From Bacteroidaceae bacterium (lineage in GTDB: Bacteria; Bacteroidota; Bacteroidia; Bacteroidales; Bacteroidaceae), in NCBI GenBank assembly GCA_017529865.1, contig JAFXNA010000025.1:1-36126 (forward strand): 36,126 bases of DNA, given 5' to 3'. The position numbers and the translations under genes were made by a program. Positions 9,024-16,357 of this stretch are shown piece by piece. The notes under the pieces are model-generated. The model was given only the letters and a program-made list of their open reading frames with translations. It was not told the DNA's origin and did not search any database. Numbering within the stretch: the first letter of the stretch is position 1; each line of letters opens with the position of its first letter.

Positions 9024-12000
9024 TTATTCCTCAAACATTTTGTGGATGAATTCTTTCTCTGTACGCTTCACAATCCAACGGTCGTTGCCTCCAGCAAGAT
9101 TCTGCAAGGTGTTTTCGCCATTGACATAGATTGCGTATGCTTTGCTGCCTATCACTGGAAGCACTTGCTCGTTGAAGAGGGCTTTTAAGGCTTCATTGTC
9201 CGTTACGTCCATATCTCGCCAAATGACCACGGTTGGTTTATCACTACCATGCTGATGCCCGAAAACTATACAAACATTATCAGTTGGCCATGTTATGCGT
9301 TCTACATGCAATCCTATTAAATAGTTGAACGTCTCAACCATATCAACGTCAGTGTCTTTTTGTTCATTCAGCCGGGTAATTTTCATCTTCATGCTAAATG
9401 GATGCATGAAATACTCGTCCTTTACCAAATGGCTGTTGGTTTCTGTTTGCAACATATAGTGCAGCATATAATCCTCAGCAAACTCTTCACTTGACGCTGT
9501 GAGCAAATCTTGTACAGGCTTCTTTGGCTCCGCCAAGTTGTTCAGTGTATCCTCGTATTGCTCCAGACGAATATATTTCACACAGCCGCCACCTTTCCAC
9601 TGATACAAATTGGTAACACCAGACTTGTCGCCATACAATGTGTTTTTAATGCGTAGCAATGGAATTTCATCAAAATAATCATTTGCTTCCACATTAATGA
9701 ACTTGCGGCCAGATTTAAGTGCCACAGCACCAGAAGTTGCAGAACCGGCAAAGTAGTCAAGGATCAATTCTCCCTTTTCTGTAGTACTTTCAAAAATGCG
9801 ATTGATAAGTTTTTCGGGCTTTTTACCCTTCTTCAAGGCTACGCCGCCTTCATTATGGAGGTCGTTCGGGAGTACATCATCCCAAATGTCTGATACCTTC
9901 TCCACTGGTACGATGCCGTCACCCATCCAGCGCAGACGGTCTTTGTAGAAAAGAATTGCATTTCCATCTTTCACATAATAATCGTTTGCATCTTCTCGTG
10001 CCAAATAAAAGATCTTATTAGGCTCCTTCTTTGACTGTTTTTTCAGTTCTAAAGCATCTGCACTGATGCTATCTTCATCTAATGAGGCCAAACGAATAAT
10101 GCGATCCTTATTCTCAATAGCAAAGTTGAGAAGTTCCTCATCGTAGTTATCTCCCAGCAACTTTTTGAGTTTAGTCTTTGCCACACCTTTCGTCTTGGCA
10201 AATTCATCAAGCACTGTTCCGAATTGCCACTGCTCATAGTTTGCTTCAGGATTAAGGATAATCGAGCCATATCGGTCGTCATAGCCTTTAGCTCTTTCAC
10301 GATATGCGTTCTCTGGTTTCCACTTGTTGTTGCCGTTGGCATAGATAAGGACGTTCTCGCTAATGTTTACAGGCCCCGGGTTGATAACCTTTGCGCCTGT
10401 GATAGAAGCACGGCGAACTGTAATATTAGCCTTACGGTTATGCTTGCCCAATGACATATCAAGCAGTGCAGCGAGGTGATCGACTTCATTGATATCGATA
10501 CTTGCAGCAAAAGAGCCACTTTCTTTATAGAAAGGATGCGTTAACTCCAACCGATTATAAATACAACTCAACCAGCTGCTTTCCTGATAGTTGTCTTTGT
10601 AGGCAAAACCATCATCTCCGGTATTATAGGGAGGGTCTATATAAACGCACTTGGCTTCTTTGGCATATCTTTGTGCGAGCAATCTCAGGGCCTGGAAATT
10701 ATCACTATTGACAAGAAGTCCCTGAACCATATCATCAATAGATTTGTCGGTATCTGGAAGTAAAGCTAACAACTTATGCTTAAAGGATGGTTTGAAATAC
10801 GCCGTATCAAGGACAAGTTGTTGGTTCTGGCGCAGGAATTCTACAGTCAAAGGCTCACTATATCCAGCGAGAAACGACCCGTCGTTTGTGATTTTGTCTA
10901 TTCCGAACAGACGTACCCACTCCTCACGTTGGGCATCACAAACGGCAATTTCTTCATATAGTTCTTCTGGCACTCGGTCAAGTGTGATGCAATAATCTGC
11001 TTGCACAACAAATTTTTTCTTCAGCCACAATGACTTTTGAAAATCCTCTACTTGTGTCAGCATTGCGATAATTTTCAAACCAATTTCCTTAACGGTTTTG
11101 GATACAGCGATTTGAGACTTAATGTGGTTATAGTCCAAATTGTCTATCTTCAGAATCTCGCTCTTGATAAAGAAGTCAAGCTCTCGTTTCAAGAAGGCTC
11201 CAAGATTTTTGTGAATGAAATAGTCAAATGCATTCCTGTCAGTATAATGCTTCAGACGATTATATAGTATGGTGTTTCCACTCTGACTCTTTGGGTCAAT
11301 ATCCAGAACAGCCTTATAGGCTTCAAATTCTGACCTGATGATTTTATCCAACGCCGATAAGCTATTGTCGTTAAGGGTCTTTTGCTGAGTTTTAGACGGC
11401 AATAGTTTGTAATCAAAATAAATATTCAACTCATTCTCCTGCTCTTCTACAGGATTTTCTTCCCTCAAAACAAAACGTCGGGCTTTCTTACCCTCGCTTT
11501 TGTCGTTGTTCATCTGCATGTCAGCATCGCTGAGCACAAAATTCACAACTTTACCAGCGCCGATATTGAATGAGTAGTGCTTAAAGTGTTCCGATGATTT
11601 AACGTAGTATTGGTCTTCATTTGCCCAATAGAGTTTCACTTCTTCTCCATTATATGGAATGGCGTATGTGTCATTTGACTTATATCGACGTTGTGAGATG
11701 AAGTCACCACCATTATAATAACGAGAGAAGAAAGTCACCAATGCAGAAAAAACATCTCCCTTCAAATCCGCAATACTACGGAACTGTTTCAGCTCTTCCC
11801 GAAGCTGAATAACATCGGGAAGTGTATCTATTGTCGGAAGGGGAATATTCATCCTTGTCAAAGATTCTATCCGTTGTTGCAGTTCACTTTCTTTCTGCAT
11901 TTGGTCGCTTCCCACATTTGCTGCAAGAATATCATCCACTTGTACCAACAACTTGTTTTTGAGGAAATCGTTAATCTCATCACGTTTGTAATTCATGATG

Positions 12001-12095
12001 CGATAGATACCGAAATCCAGCTCCTCATGATCCATCATGAAGATACTCTGTAGCGTTTCGATGAACGCGTTATATTGTTCTCTAAAGTCTGCCAT
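9024..12095 (-). CDS. mod: Type III-like N6-adenine DNA methyltransferase (Mod) with a long N-terminal region
   Basis: From the ATG at 12095 the protein has 1023 residues. The methyltransferase core shows DPPYNTG from residue 487 (motif IV) and FAGSAT at 782-787 (AdoMet-binding motif I), the beta-class order, with a variable target-recognition region between them. The opening residues (LDFGIYRIMN near 26-35) are typical of this long-Mod group. About 480 residues precede DPPY, much more than in EcoP1-type Mod proteins of about 640-650 residues, so extra N-terminal domains are likely. A frame could begin 48 codons earlier at a GTG, but the ATG at 12095 shares a base with the stop of the regulator gene (TAATG), which indicates translational coupling. 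Mod would protect host DNA and give Res its specificity; the recognition site cannot be read from sequence. Confidence 0.92.
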   Translation of the reverse strand: MADFREQYNAFIETLQSIFMMDHEELDFGIYRIMNYKRDEINDFLKNKLLVQVDDILAANVGSDQMQKESELQQRIESLTRMNIPLPTIDTLPDVIQLREELKQFRSIADLKGDVFSALVTFFSRYYNGGDFISQRRYKSNDTYAIPYNGEEVKLYWANEDQYYVKSSEHFKHYSFNIGAGKVVNFVLSDADMQMNNDKSEGKKARRFVLREENPVEEQENELNIYFDYKLLPSKTQQKTLNDNSLSALDKIIRSEFEAYKAVLDIDPKSQSGNTILYNRLKHYTDRNAFDYFIHKNLGAFLKRELDFFIKSEILKIDNLDYNHIKSQIAVSKTVKEIGLKIIAMLTQVEDFQKSLWLKKKFVVQADYCITLDRVPEELYEEIAVCDAQREEWVRLFGIDKITNDGSFLAGYSEPLTVEFLRQNQQLVLDTAYFKPSFKHKLLALLPDTDKSIDDMVQGLLVNSDNFQALRLLAQRYAKEAKCVYIDPPYNTGDDGFAYKDNYQESSWLSCIYNRLELTHPFYKESGSFAASIDINEVDHLAALLDMSLGKHNRKANITVRRASITGAKVINPGPVNISENVLIYANGNNKWKPENAYRERAKGYDDRYGSIILNPEANYEQWQFGTVLDEFAKTKGVAKTKLKKLLGDNYDEELLNFAIENKDRIIRLASLDEDSISADALELKKQSKKEPNKIFYLAREDANDYYVKDGNAILFYKDRLRWMGDGIVPVEKVSDIWDDVLPNDLHNEGGVALKKGKKPEKLINRIFESTTEKGELILDYFAGSATSGAVALKSGRKFINVEANDYFDEIPLLRIKNTLYGDKSGVTNLYQWKGGGCVKYIRLEQYEDTLNNLAEPKKPVQDLLTASSEEFAEDYMLHYMLQTETNSHLVKDEYFMHPFSMKMKITRLNEQKDTDVDMVETFNYLIGLHVERITWPTDNVCIVFGHQHGSDKPTVVIWRDMDVTDNEALKALFNEQVLPVIGSKAYAIYVNGENTLQNLAGGNDRWIVKRTEKEFIHKMFEE

Positions 12096-12340
12096 TATTT
12101 TGCTTGCGTTTTTATTTGTTCCTGCGAAAGAAGAAACTGTTTGTACTCTCTTACAAACAACTCTCTTATATCTACCTCCAACAAATCTGCTATTTTGAGT
12201 ATTGTGGCGAGGTCGGGCTGAGAAGAATTGGTACACCACTTACTGACGGTAGAAGGGGTGACACCCATTTCGCCTGCCAGCCATCGAGCTGTTTTCTTCT
12301 TCTCGAATAAAACCATCTTTATTCGGTTAATATCTTCCAT
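12095..12340 (-). CDS. XRE-family helix-turn-helix regulator, first gene of the defence operon
   Basis: The 81-residue protein contains a HTH_3/XRE helix-turn-helix: TARWLAGEMGVTPSTVSKW at about 17-35, followed by QPDLATILKIADLLEVDIRELF, the usual helix 4-5 pattern. Such small C-protein-like regulators control restriction-modification operons so that methylation precedes restriction. Its TAA overlaps the mod ATG by one base. The segment just upstream holds a 12-bp AT palindrome between start codon and promoter, a plausible operator. Autoregulation is inferred from position. Confidence 0.9.
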   Translation of the reverse strand: MEDINRIKMVLFEKKKTARWLAGEMGVTPSTVSKWCTNSSQPDLATILKIADLLEVDIRELFVREYKQFLLSQEQIKTQAK

Positions 12341-12342
12341 AT

Positions 12343-12354
12343 ATTATATATAAT
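12343..12354. promoter_or_regulatory. AT-rich perfect palindrome, possible operator of the XRE regulator
   Basis: ATTATATATAAT is a 12-bp perfect palindrome lying 3-14 bases upstream of the XRE gene start codon, within the predicted 5' leader. Position suggests autoregulation, but AT-rich palindromes also occur by chance. Confidence 0.3.
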
Positions 12355-12369
12355 GTAATGTTTACCCTG

Positions 12370-12377
12370 CAAAGGTA
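12370..12377 (-). promoter_or_regulatory. -7 box of the defence operon promoter (TACCTTTG)
   Basis: On the minus strand the sequence reads TACCTTTG, matching the Bacteroidetes TAnnTTTG element, about 30 bases before the XRE start codon. No good TTTG -33 element is seen at the expected distance, so the promoter may be weak or activator-dependent. Confidence 0.6.
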
Positions 12378-12700
12378 GTGAAAAATTTTCAATTTCTACT
12401 GCTCTCTTTTAAATAATCGTGGTTATGTGCCCCTATTTTATGCTTTTTTATGTGTTTTTTGCTGTTCAAACACCTACCAAATGTGATTTTCTTGATGATT
12501 AGCTGGGGGCAACTCCAAACCACATACCTAAATCTGGTATCTGGTTTACTTCTCCTGCTTGCCGCTTTGAGATAATGCTCCTTGTTTTCGCTGTAATCTT
12601 TGCAAAAACATTTCTTGAACTCACAAAAAATCTCTCTACGTTTCAGAAGTTCACGCGAGGTCACTTTTGCTTCAAAAAGGTCACTTGAAGGTCACCAGCA
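12378..12700. other. Intergenic stretch between the defence operon and the tRNA genes
   Basis: No convincing gene is seen. A minus-strand frame with a GTG start (12389-12664, 91 codons) has no recognisable domain. The right part holds three AGGTCAC direct repeats at 12658, 12678 and 12689 (spacings 20 and 11). With the tRNA 3' end next door, this is where an integration junction would be expected, but no duplicated tRNA end was identified. Confidence 0.5.
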
Positions 12701-12736
12701 AAAGAAAAAGCACTTGCGAGAAACTCGTAAGTGCTT
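12701..12736 (-). terminator. Rho-independent terminator of the tRNA unit
   Basis: A 13-bp stem (12708-12720 with 12724-12736, one G-U pair) around an AAA loop is followed, reading the minus strand, by TTTTTCTTT. It lies just 3' of the tRNA-Met gene. Confidence 0.8.
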
Positions 12737-12747
12737 GATTATCAGTG

Positions 12748-12821
12748 TGGACCAGCCAGGGCTTGAACCTGGGACCTCCAGATTATGAGTCTGTTGCTCT
12801 AACCAACTGAGCTACAAGTCC
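12748..12821 (-). tRNA. tRNA-Met (anticodon CAT)
   Basis: The 74-nt cloverleaf has anticodon loop CTCATAA, T arm CCAGG-TTCAAGC-CCTGG and D arm GCTC/GAGC. The acceptor stem has a U-G pair at 5-68 and a U-U mismatch at 6-67. CCA is not encoded. CAT can also be the lysidine-modified Ile2 tRNA; elongator Met is my preferred reading. The 3' end faces the defence island, the usual side for tRNA-targeted integration. Confidence 0.85.
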
Positions 12822-12846
12822 GATGTACTGGGTACAAAAAAACAGG

Positions 12847-12917
12847 TTGTTCTACCAAGATTCGAACTTGGACTGAGGGAACCAAAAACCCTAGTGCTGC
12901 CATTACACCATAGAACA
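12847..12917 (-). tRNA. tRNA-Gln (anticodon TTG)
   Basis: The 71-nt cloverleaf has a fully paired 7-bp acceptor stem (TGTTCTA/TAGAACA), D stem GTGT/GCAC, anticodon loop TTTTGGT giving anticodon TTG, and T arm CCAAG-TTCGAAT-CTTGG. It lies 25 bp upstream of tRNA-Met on the same strand and shares its promoter and terminator. Confidence 0.9.
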
Positions 12918-12948
12918 ATACCTTGAAGCATTTCGTGAAATGCGGATG

Positions 12949-12979
12949 CAAAGGTAGTAATAATTTGCGATTTGACAAT
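12949..12979 (-). promoter_or_regulatory. Promoter of the tRNA-Gln/tRNA-Met unit
   Basis: On the minus strand ATTG (12976-12979), 19 bases, then TACCTTTG (12949-12956) matches the Bacteroidetes -33/-7 pattern, about 30 bp before tRNA-Gln. Confidence 0.75.
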
Positions 12980-13082
12980 TTACTATTTACTATTTTTTTG
13001 AAAAAACGATTGTTTTCGTGTGTTTTTTCGTGTATTTCTTCAATTTTTCAATCTTTTAATTCTTCAATTCTTCATTTTTCCC

Positions 13083-13090
13083 TATCTTTG
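13083..13090 (+). promoter_or_regulatory. -7 box TATCTTTG directly before psd
   Basis: TATCTTTG fits TAnnTTTG and ends only four bases before the psd ATG at 13095, so transcription would begin at or next to the start codon. No clear -33 TTTG is present in the T-rich upstream sequence. Confidence 0.6.
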
Positions 13091-13094
13091 CGGT

Positions 13095-13817
13095 ATGAAA
13101 GAGAAACCTATCATACACAATAAACGCAGAAACAAAATCAGGCTGCATGATGAGGGCAAGAACACATTGCTGATGACAGGATTGGTGTTGGTGATTATTC
13201 TTTGGGTGTGTTTCTACCTGATTGACCACGGCATCGGTCCCGAATGGACTCGATGGCTGTATTATGCACTGATGGCTGGCTCGATTGCCATCTATGGCAT
13301 CCTGCTGAACTTCTTCCGCTGTCCGGTCAGGATGTTCCAAGGGCCGACAACGAAGTCGGTGGTGGCGCCTGCTGACGGACATATCGTGGTGATTGAGGAG
13401 GTGGAGGAGACGGAGTATTTCCACGACCGCCGCAAGATGGTGTCGATATTCATGAGTCTGACGAACGTGCATGCGAACTGGATTCCGTGCGAGGGTACGG
13501 TGATTAAGGTGACACATCAGGATGGCAATTTCCACAAGGCTTATCTGCCGAAGGCGAGCGAGGAGAACGAGCGTTCGATGGTGGTGATTCGCACGCCCCA
13601 TGGTGTGGATATTATGGCTCGCCAGATTGCGGGTGCACTGGCTCGGCGTATCGTGACGTACTCGGAAGAGGGTCAGGAGTGTTTCATCGACGACCACATG
13701 GGCTTCATCAAGTTCGGTTCGCGCGTGGACCTCTACCTGCCACTCGATGCTGAGATTCTGGTGAAGATGGGTCAGGCAACGGTGGGCGACGAGACACTGA
13801 TAGCAAGACTGAAATGA
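13095..13817 (+). CDS. psd: Phosphatidylserine decarboxylase (PSD-A type)
   Basis: The 240-residue membrane-associated proenzyme converts phosphatidylserine to phosphatidylethanolamine. It has two membrane segments (about 24-42 and 53-74), the conserved [12 protein letters not shown] region near 92-103, [12 protein letters not shown] around 120-132, and the C-terminal [10 protein letters not shown] in which cleavage between Gly208 and Ser209 would create the pyruvoyl group. The frame extends upstream to 13020, but the ATG at 13095 is preferred: the upstream codons are low-complexity and the family motif [10 protein letters not shown] starts soon after it. It heads the phospholipid genes; pssA follows after a 114-bp repeat-rich spacer. 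Confidence 0.95.
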   Translation: MKEKPIIHNKRRNKIRLHDEGKNTLLMTGLVLVIILWVCFYLIDHGIGPEWTRWLYYALMAGSIAIYGILLNFFRCPVRMFQGPTTKSVVAPADGHIVVIEEVEETEYFHDRRKMVSIFMSLTNVHANWIPCEGTVIKVTHQDGNFHKAYLPKASEENERSMVVIRTPHGVDIMARQIAGALARRIVTYSEEGQECFIDDHMGFIKFGSRVDLYLPLDAEILVKMGQATVGDETLIARLK

Positions 13818-13827
13818 TTTTTTAATA

Positions 13828-13931
13828 GGAAGTTAACGAACCTCGCCCGAGGAAGTTAAGCTCTTCGAGGAGGAAGTAAAAGGAGGAAGTTAAGCCAGCA
13901 AGCAGGCTGGAAGTAAAAAAGGGAGTTAAAG
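13828..13931 (+). repeat. Interspersed GGAAGTTAA/GGAAGTAAA units between psd and pssA
   Basis: Six copies of a GG(A)AGT(T)AA unit (near 13828, 13851, 13872, 13884, 13909 and 13922) alternate with small inverted repeats such as CCTCGCCCGAGG and CCAGC-AAGCA-GGCTGG. The same unit type reappears as a 9-bp tandem array at 31041. No protein is encoded. Confidence 0.6.
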
Positions 13932-14687
13932 ATGCGTAAACATATTCCGAATATTATTACTTGCTGCAACTTGATCTGTGGATGCATTGCCACGGGTGCA
14001 GCGTTTCATCATCATTTTGCAACCGCTTTCCTGTTTATCTTGCTGGGAGCGGTGTTCGATTTCTTTGACGGCATGACTGCCCGTGCATTGGGTGTGTCGG
14101 GACGGATGGGTGTGGAACTGGACTCATTGGCCGACGTGGTGACATTCGGTGTGGCTCCTTCGGCCATGTTGTTCATCTTGTTTGGTGTGGTGCGCTATCC
14201 GGAGTTGCTATACAACCGTTTCTGGTTCAATGTGATGCCGTGTATGGGCTTCCTTGTGGCTGCCTTCTCGGCCTTGCGACTGGCGAAGTTCAACATCGAC
14301 GAGCGTCAGCACACGACGTTCATCGGTATGCCTACACCGGCGAACGCTATTTTCTGGGGCGCACTGATCTCGAGCAGCGAGGGTTATCTCACCTCCCCGA
14401 TGTTCAACGCACCGTTCTTGTTGGCGTTCGAGGTGCTGTTCTGCTGGCTGATGGTGTGCGAGATTCCGATGTTCTCGCTGAAGTTCCAGAACCGTTCGTG
14501 GGCTGACAATAAGTTGCGGTATATTTTCTTAATCCTCTGTGTCATCATCCTCGGCGGCTGCGCTGTGGCAGGCATTGCTGACAATTCGGTATGGCGGATG
14601 CTGTCGCGCGGCATCGCAGGATGTATTGGCACGTATCTTGCTATGAGCATCGTTACAGGAGTTAAGAAAAGACAAGAGTATGCTTAG
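13932..14687 (+). CDS. pssA: CDP-diacylglycerol--serine O-phosphatidyltransferase
   Basis: This 251-residue integral membrane enzyme makes phosphatidylserine from CDP-diacylglycerol and serine, the substrate of the upstream psd product. The CDP-alcohol phosphatidyltransferase signature D-x2-DG-x2-AR-x8-G-x3-D-x3-D is complete: Asp43, Asp46, Gly47, Ala50, Arg51, Gly60, Asp64, Asp68. Several hydrophobic helices follow. The C-terminus overlaps the start of the next gene by 8 bp, so the two are probably co-translated. Confidence 0.96.
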   Translation: MRKHIPNIITCCNLICGCIATGAAFHHHFATAFLFILLGAVFDFFDGMTARALGVSGRMGVELDSLADVVTFGVAPSAMLFILFGVVRYPELLYNRFWFNVMPCMGFLVAAFSALRLAKFNIDERQHTTFIGMPTPANAIFWGALISSSEGYLTSPMFNAPFLLAFEVLFCWLMVCEIPMFSLKFQNRSWADNKLRYIFLILCVIILGGCAVAGIADNSVWRMLSRGIAGCIGTYLAMSIVTGVKKRQEYA

Positions 14688-14913
14688 GTTATTCCGTTTT
14701 CTATTAAAGGCGATTGTCTTGTTGATACGTGTGTTCCGGTGGTTGCAACGCTGGAAACGCAAGATGGTCTCGTGGTTCTCGGGCAAGCCGTCGGGCACGG
14801 GGCAGCAGAGCAAGACAACCATTATCCATCCTTCGGAGCCATCGACGCCGAAGCGCAAGGTGTTCGGGAGCGACGAGGGGGAGTACGTGGAGTTTAAGGA
14901 AGTGAAGAACTAG
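14680..14913 (+). CDS. Small DUF4834-type protein
   Basis: The 77-residue protein has an amphipathic or membrane-inserting N-terminus (MLRLFRFLLKAIVLLIRVF), a basic stretch (QRWKRK), a flexible polar middle and an acidic end. This is the pattern of the DUF4834 proteins found after pssA in Bacteroidales. It overlaps pssA by 8 bp. Function unknown; membrane association is inferred from the N-terminal helix. Confidence 0.8.
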   Translation: MLRLFRFLLKAIVLLIRVFRWLQRWKRKMVSWFSGKPSGTGQQSKTTIIHPSEPSTPKRKVFGSDEGEYVEFKEVKN

Positions 14914-14996
14914 AACCTCCCCCACCCCCTCCCAAGGAGGGGAGTATGGAGTACGACAGAATCATCTCCTCTTGGGGGAGATAAGAGAGGGGTTTA
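14914..14996 (+). repeat. GC-rich palindromic repeat (REP-like), intergenic copy after the DUF4834 gene
   Basis: Two inverted arms, CCCCTCCC-AA-GGAGGGG (about 14926-14942) and TCTCCTCTTGGGGGAGA (about 14965-14981), are bounded by AACCTCCCCC and GAGAGGGGTTT. It belongs to the family also found inside birA and queA and may double as a 3' hairpin for the upstream gene. Confidence 0.65.
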
Positions 14997-15010
14997 TAAT
15001 TTAAAGTGAT

Positions 15011-15445
15011 ATGACTGACGACGAGCGATATATGCGTGAGGCGCTGAACGAGGCGCGGGCGGCACTGAGGGACGATGAGATTCCGATCGGTGCGGTGGTG
15101 GTGTCGGGCGGACGAATCATCGGCCGGGGCCACAACCTGACGGAGACGCTGCACGACGTGACGGCGCACGCTGAGATGCAGGCCATCACGGCAGCGGAGG
15201 AGTATCTGGGCGGGAAGTACCTGACCCAGTGTACACTGTATGTCACGGTGGAGCCTTGCGTGATGTGTGCCGGTGCTATCGGTTGGTCGCAGCTGGGCCG
15301 ACTGGTCTACGGGGCGGCGGACGAGAAGCGGGGCTACAGCCAATATGCGCCCAACGCTCTGCATCCGAAGACGGAGGTGGTGAAGGGCGTGATGGAAGAC
15401 GAGGCGGCGGAGATGATGAAGGCATTCTTTAAAAGCAAAAGATAG
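15011..15445 (+). CDS. tadA: tRNA-specific adenosine deaminase
   Basis: The 144-residue cytidine/deoxycytidylate-deaminase-fold enzyme converts A34 to inosine in tRNA-Arg(ACG). The zinc site is complete: His53 and Glu55 in HAEMQA, and Cys83 and Cys86 in EPCVMC. Length matches the family. Its stop is followed after two bases by a half-copy of the palindromic repeat, then birA. Confidence 0.95.
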   Translation: MTDDERYMREALNEARAALRDDEIPIGAVVVSGGRIIGRGHNLTETLHDVTAHAEMQAITAAEEYLGGKYLTQCTLYVTVEPCVMCAGAIGWSQLGRLVYGAADEKRGYSQYAPNALHPKTEVVKGVMEDEAAEMMKAFFKSKR

Positions 15446-15447
15446 GG

Positions 15448-15485
15448 AAGCCCCTCTCCCAACCTCCCCCGAGGGGGAGGTGACT
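15448..15485 (+). repeat. GC-rich palindromic repeat, single-arm copy between tadA and birA
   Basis: AAGCCCCTCTCCC is followed by the perfect palindrome CCTCCCCCGAGGGGGAGG (15463-15480) and TGACT. It is the left arm of the roughly 100-bp element seen whole at 16848-16948, without the right arm. Confidence 0.75.
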
Positions 15486-15502
15486 GGAGGGTCTGTGAAT
15501 AT

Positions 15503-16357
15503 ATGGACATTAAGAGAATTAAGAGGAACGAGGTGACGTCGACCAACACGTATGTGAAGGAGTTGCTGGCGGCGGGCGTGGACCTGCCGGAGCTGACGCT
15601 GGTTGAGGCGGACTTCCAGACAGGCGGACGTGGTCAGACGGGCAACAGTTGGGAGAGCGAACGTGGGATGAACCTCACGTTTTCTTTGGTATGCCACCCC
15701 ACGTGGCTCCGGGCCGTCGACCAGTTCGTCCTGTCGCAGGCCATCGCGGTGGCGGTCTATAGAGTACTAGAGGAAAACCTCTCCCTAACCTCCCACCGGC
15801 GAAGCCCCCAATTGCTACTATTCCGCAATTGCCCCCAAGGGGAGGGAACTGGGAACCAACCCGACGAGACTCCCCTCCTTGGGAGGGGGCGGGGGAGGTT
15901 CTTTTCCATCAAATGGCCGAACGACATCTACTGGCGTGACCGGAAGATCTGCGGGACGCTCATCGAGTGCAACCTGGCGGGGGCGACTATCAAGGACTGC
16001 ATCATCGGAACGGGCATCAACGTGAACCAGACCGAGTTCCGGAGCGATGCGCCCAATCCCGTCTCGCTGGCACAGATTGTCGGCCTGACGTTCAGTCGCG
16101 AGCAGATCCTCGACCGCGTCGTCGCCGAGTTCATAAGCATCTACAAAGGACTGAGGGACGGTGGCACCGAGGCACTGAGGCAGGAGTACATGCAGCATCT
16201 CTATCGCCGTGAGGGGTTCCACACGTATCAGGAGCCGGGCGGCGAGCCGTTCGAGGCGGAGATACTCGACGTGGAGCCTGCGGGTCACCTCGTGCTCAGG
16301 CTCAGGGACGGCTCCGTCAGACGTTACGAATTCAAGGAAATCAGATACATACTATGA
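15503..16357 (+). CDS. birA: Biotin--[acetyl-CoA-carboxylase] ligase with an in-frame repeat insertion
   Basis: The enzyme makes biotinyl-5'-AMP and transfers biotin to the carboxyl carrier protein. The biotin loop GGRGQTGNSW is at 41-50 and KWPND with the catalytic Lys137 at 137-141. There is no N-terminal DNA-binding domain, so this is a non-regulatory class I ligase. At residues 92-132, between the helix ending VLEE and the strand FSIKWPND, lies a 41-residue Pro/Gly/Arg-rich stretch (NLSLTSHRR...GRGRGR) encoded by the GC-rich palindromic repeat at 15776-15899. The rest of the ORF is uninterrupted. It overlaps queA by ATGA. Confidence 0.93.
   Translation: MDIKRIKRNEVTSTNTYVKELLAAGVDLPELTLVEADFQTGGRGQTGNSWESERGMNLTFSLVCHPTWLRAVDQFVLSQAIAVAVYRVLEENLSLTSHRRSPQLLLFRNCPQGEGTGNQPDETPLLGRGRGRFFSIKWPNDIYWRDRKICGTLIECNLAGATIKDCIIGTGINVNQTEFRSDAPNPVSLAQIVGLTFSREQILDRVVAEFISIYKGLRDGGTEALRQEYMQHLYRREGFHTYQEPGGEPFEAEILDVEPAGHLVLRLRDGSVRRYEFKEIRYIL
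15776..15899 (+). repeat. GC-rich palindromic repeat inside the birA coding sequence
   Basis: Outer AACCTCTCCC and GGGGGAGGTT form imperfect terminal inverted repeats. Inside are CAATTGC/GCAATTG inverted repeats and an ACTCCCCTCC-TT-GGGAGGGG arm. It corresponds to about 41 codons, in frame with birA. Confidence 0.8.

Noticed and set aside
12389..12664. 91-codon minus-strand ORF upstream of the defence operon
   Set aside because: GTG start, no domain, and it ends upstream of the operon promoter region without a ribosome site. Not supportable as a gene.
12600..12788. Plus-strand ORF ending in DQPGLEPGTSRL
   Set aside because: The end is the translation of the antisense of the tRNA-Met gene, a well-known spurious annotation.
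13056..13697. Minus-strand ORF opposite psd
   Set aside because: His/Arg-rich shadow of the psd coding strand without its own signals; psd motifs are complete.
15448..15485. Rho-independent terminator after tadA
   Set aside because: The palindrome has no T run on either side and matches the repeat family also found inside genes, so it is better called a repeat; partial termination cannot be excluded.
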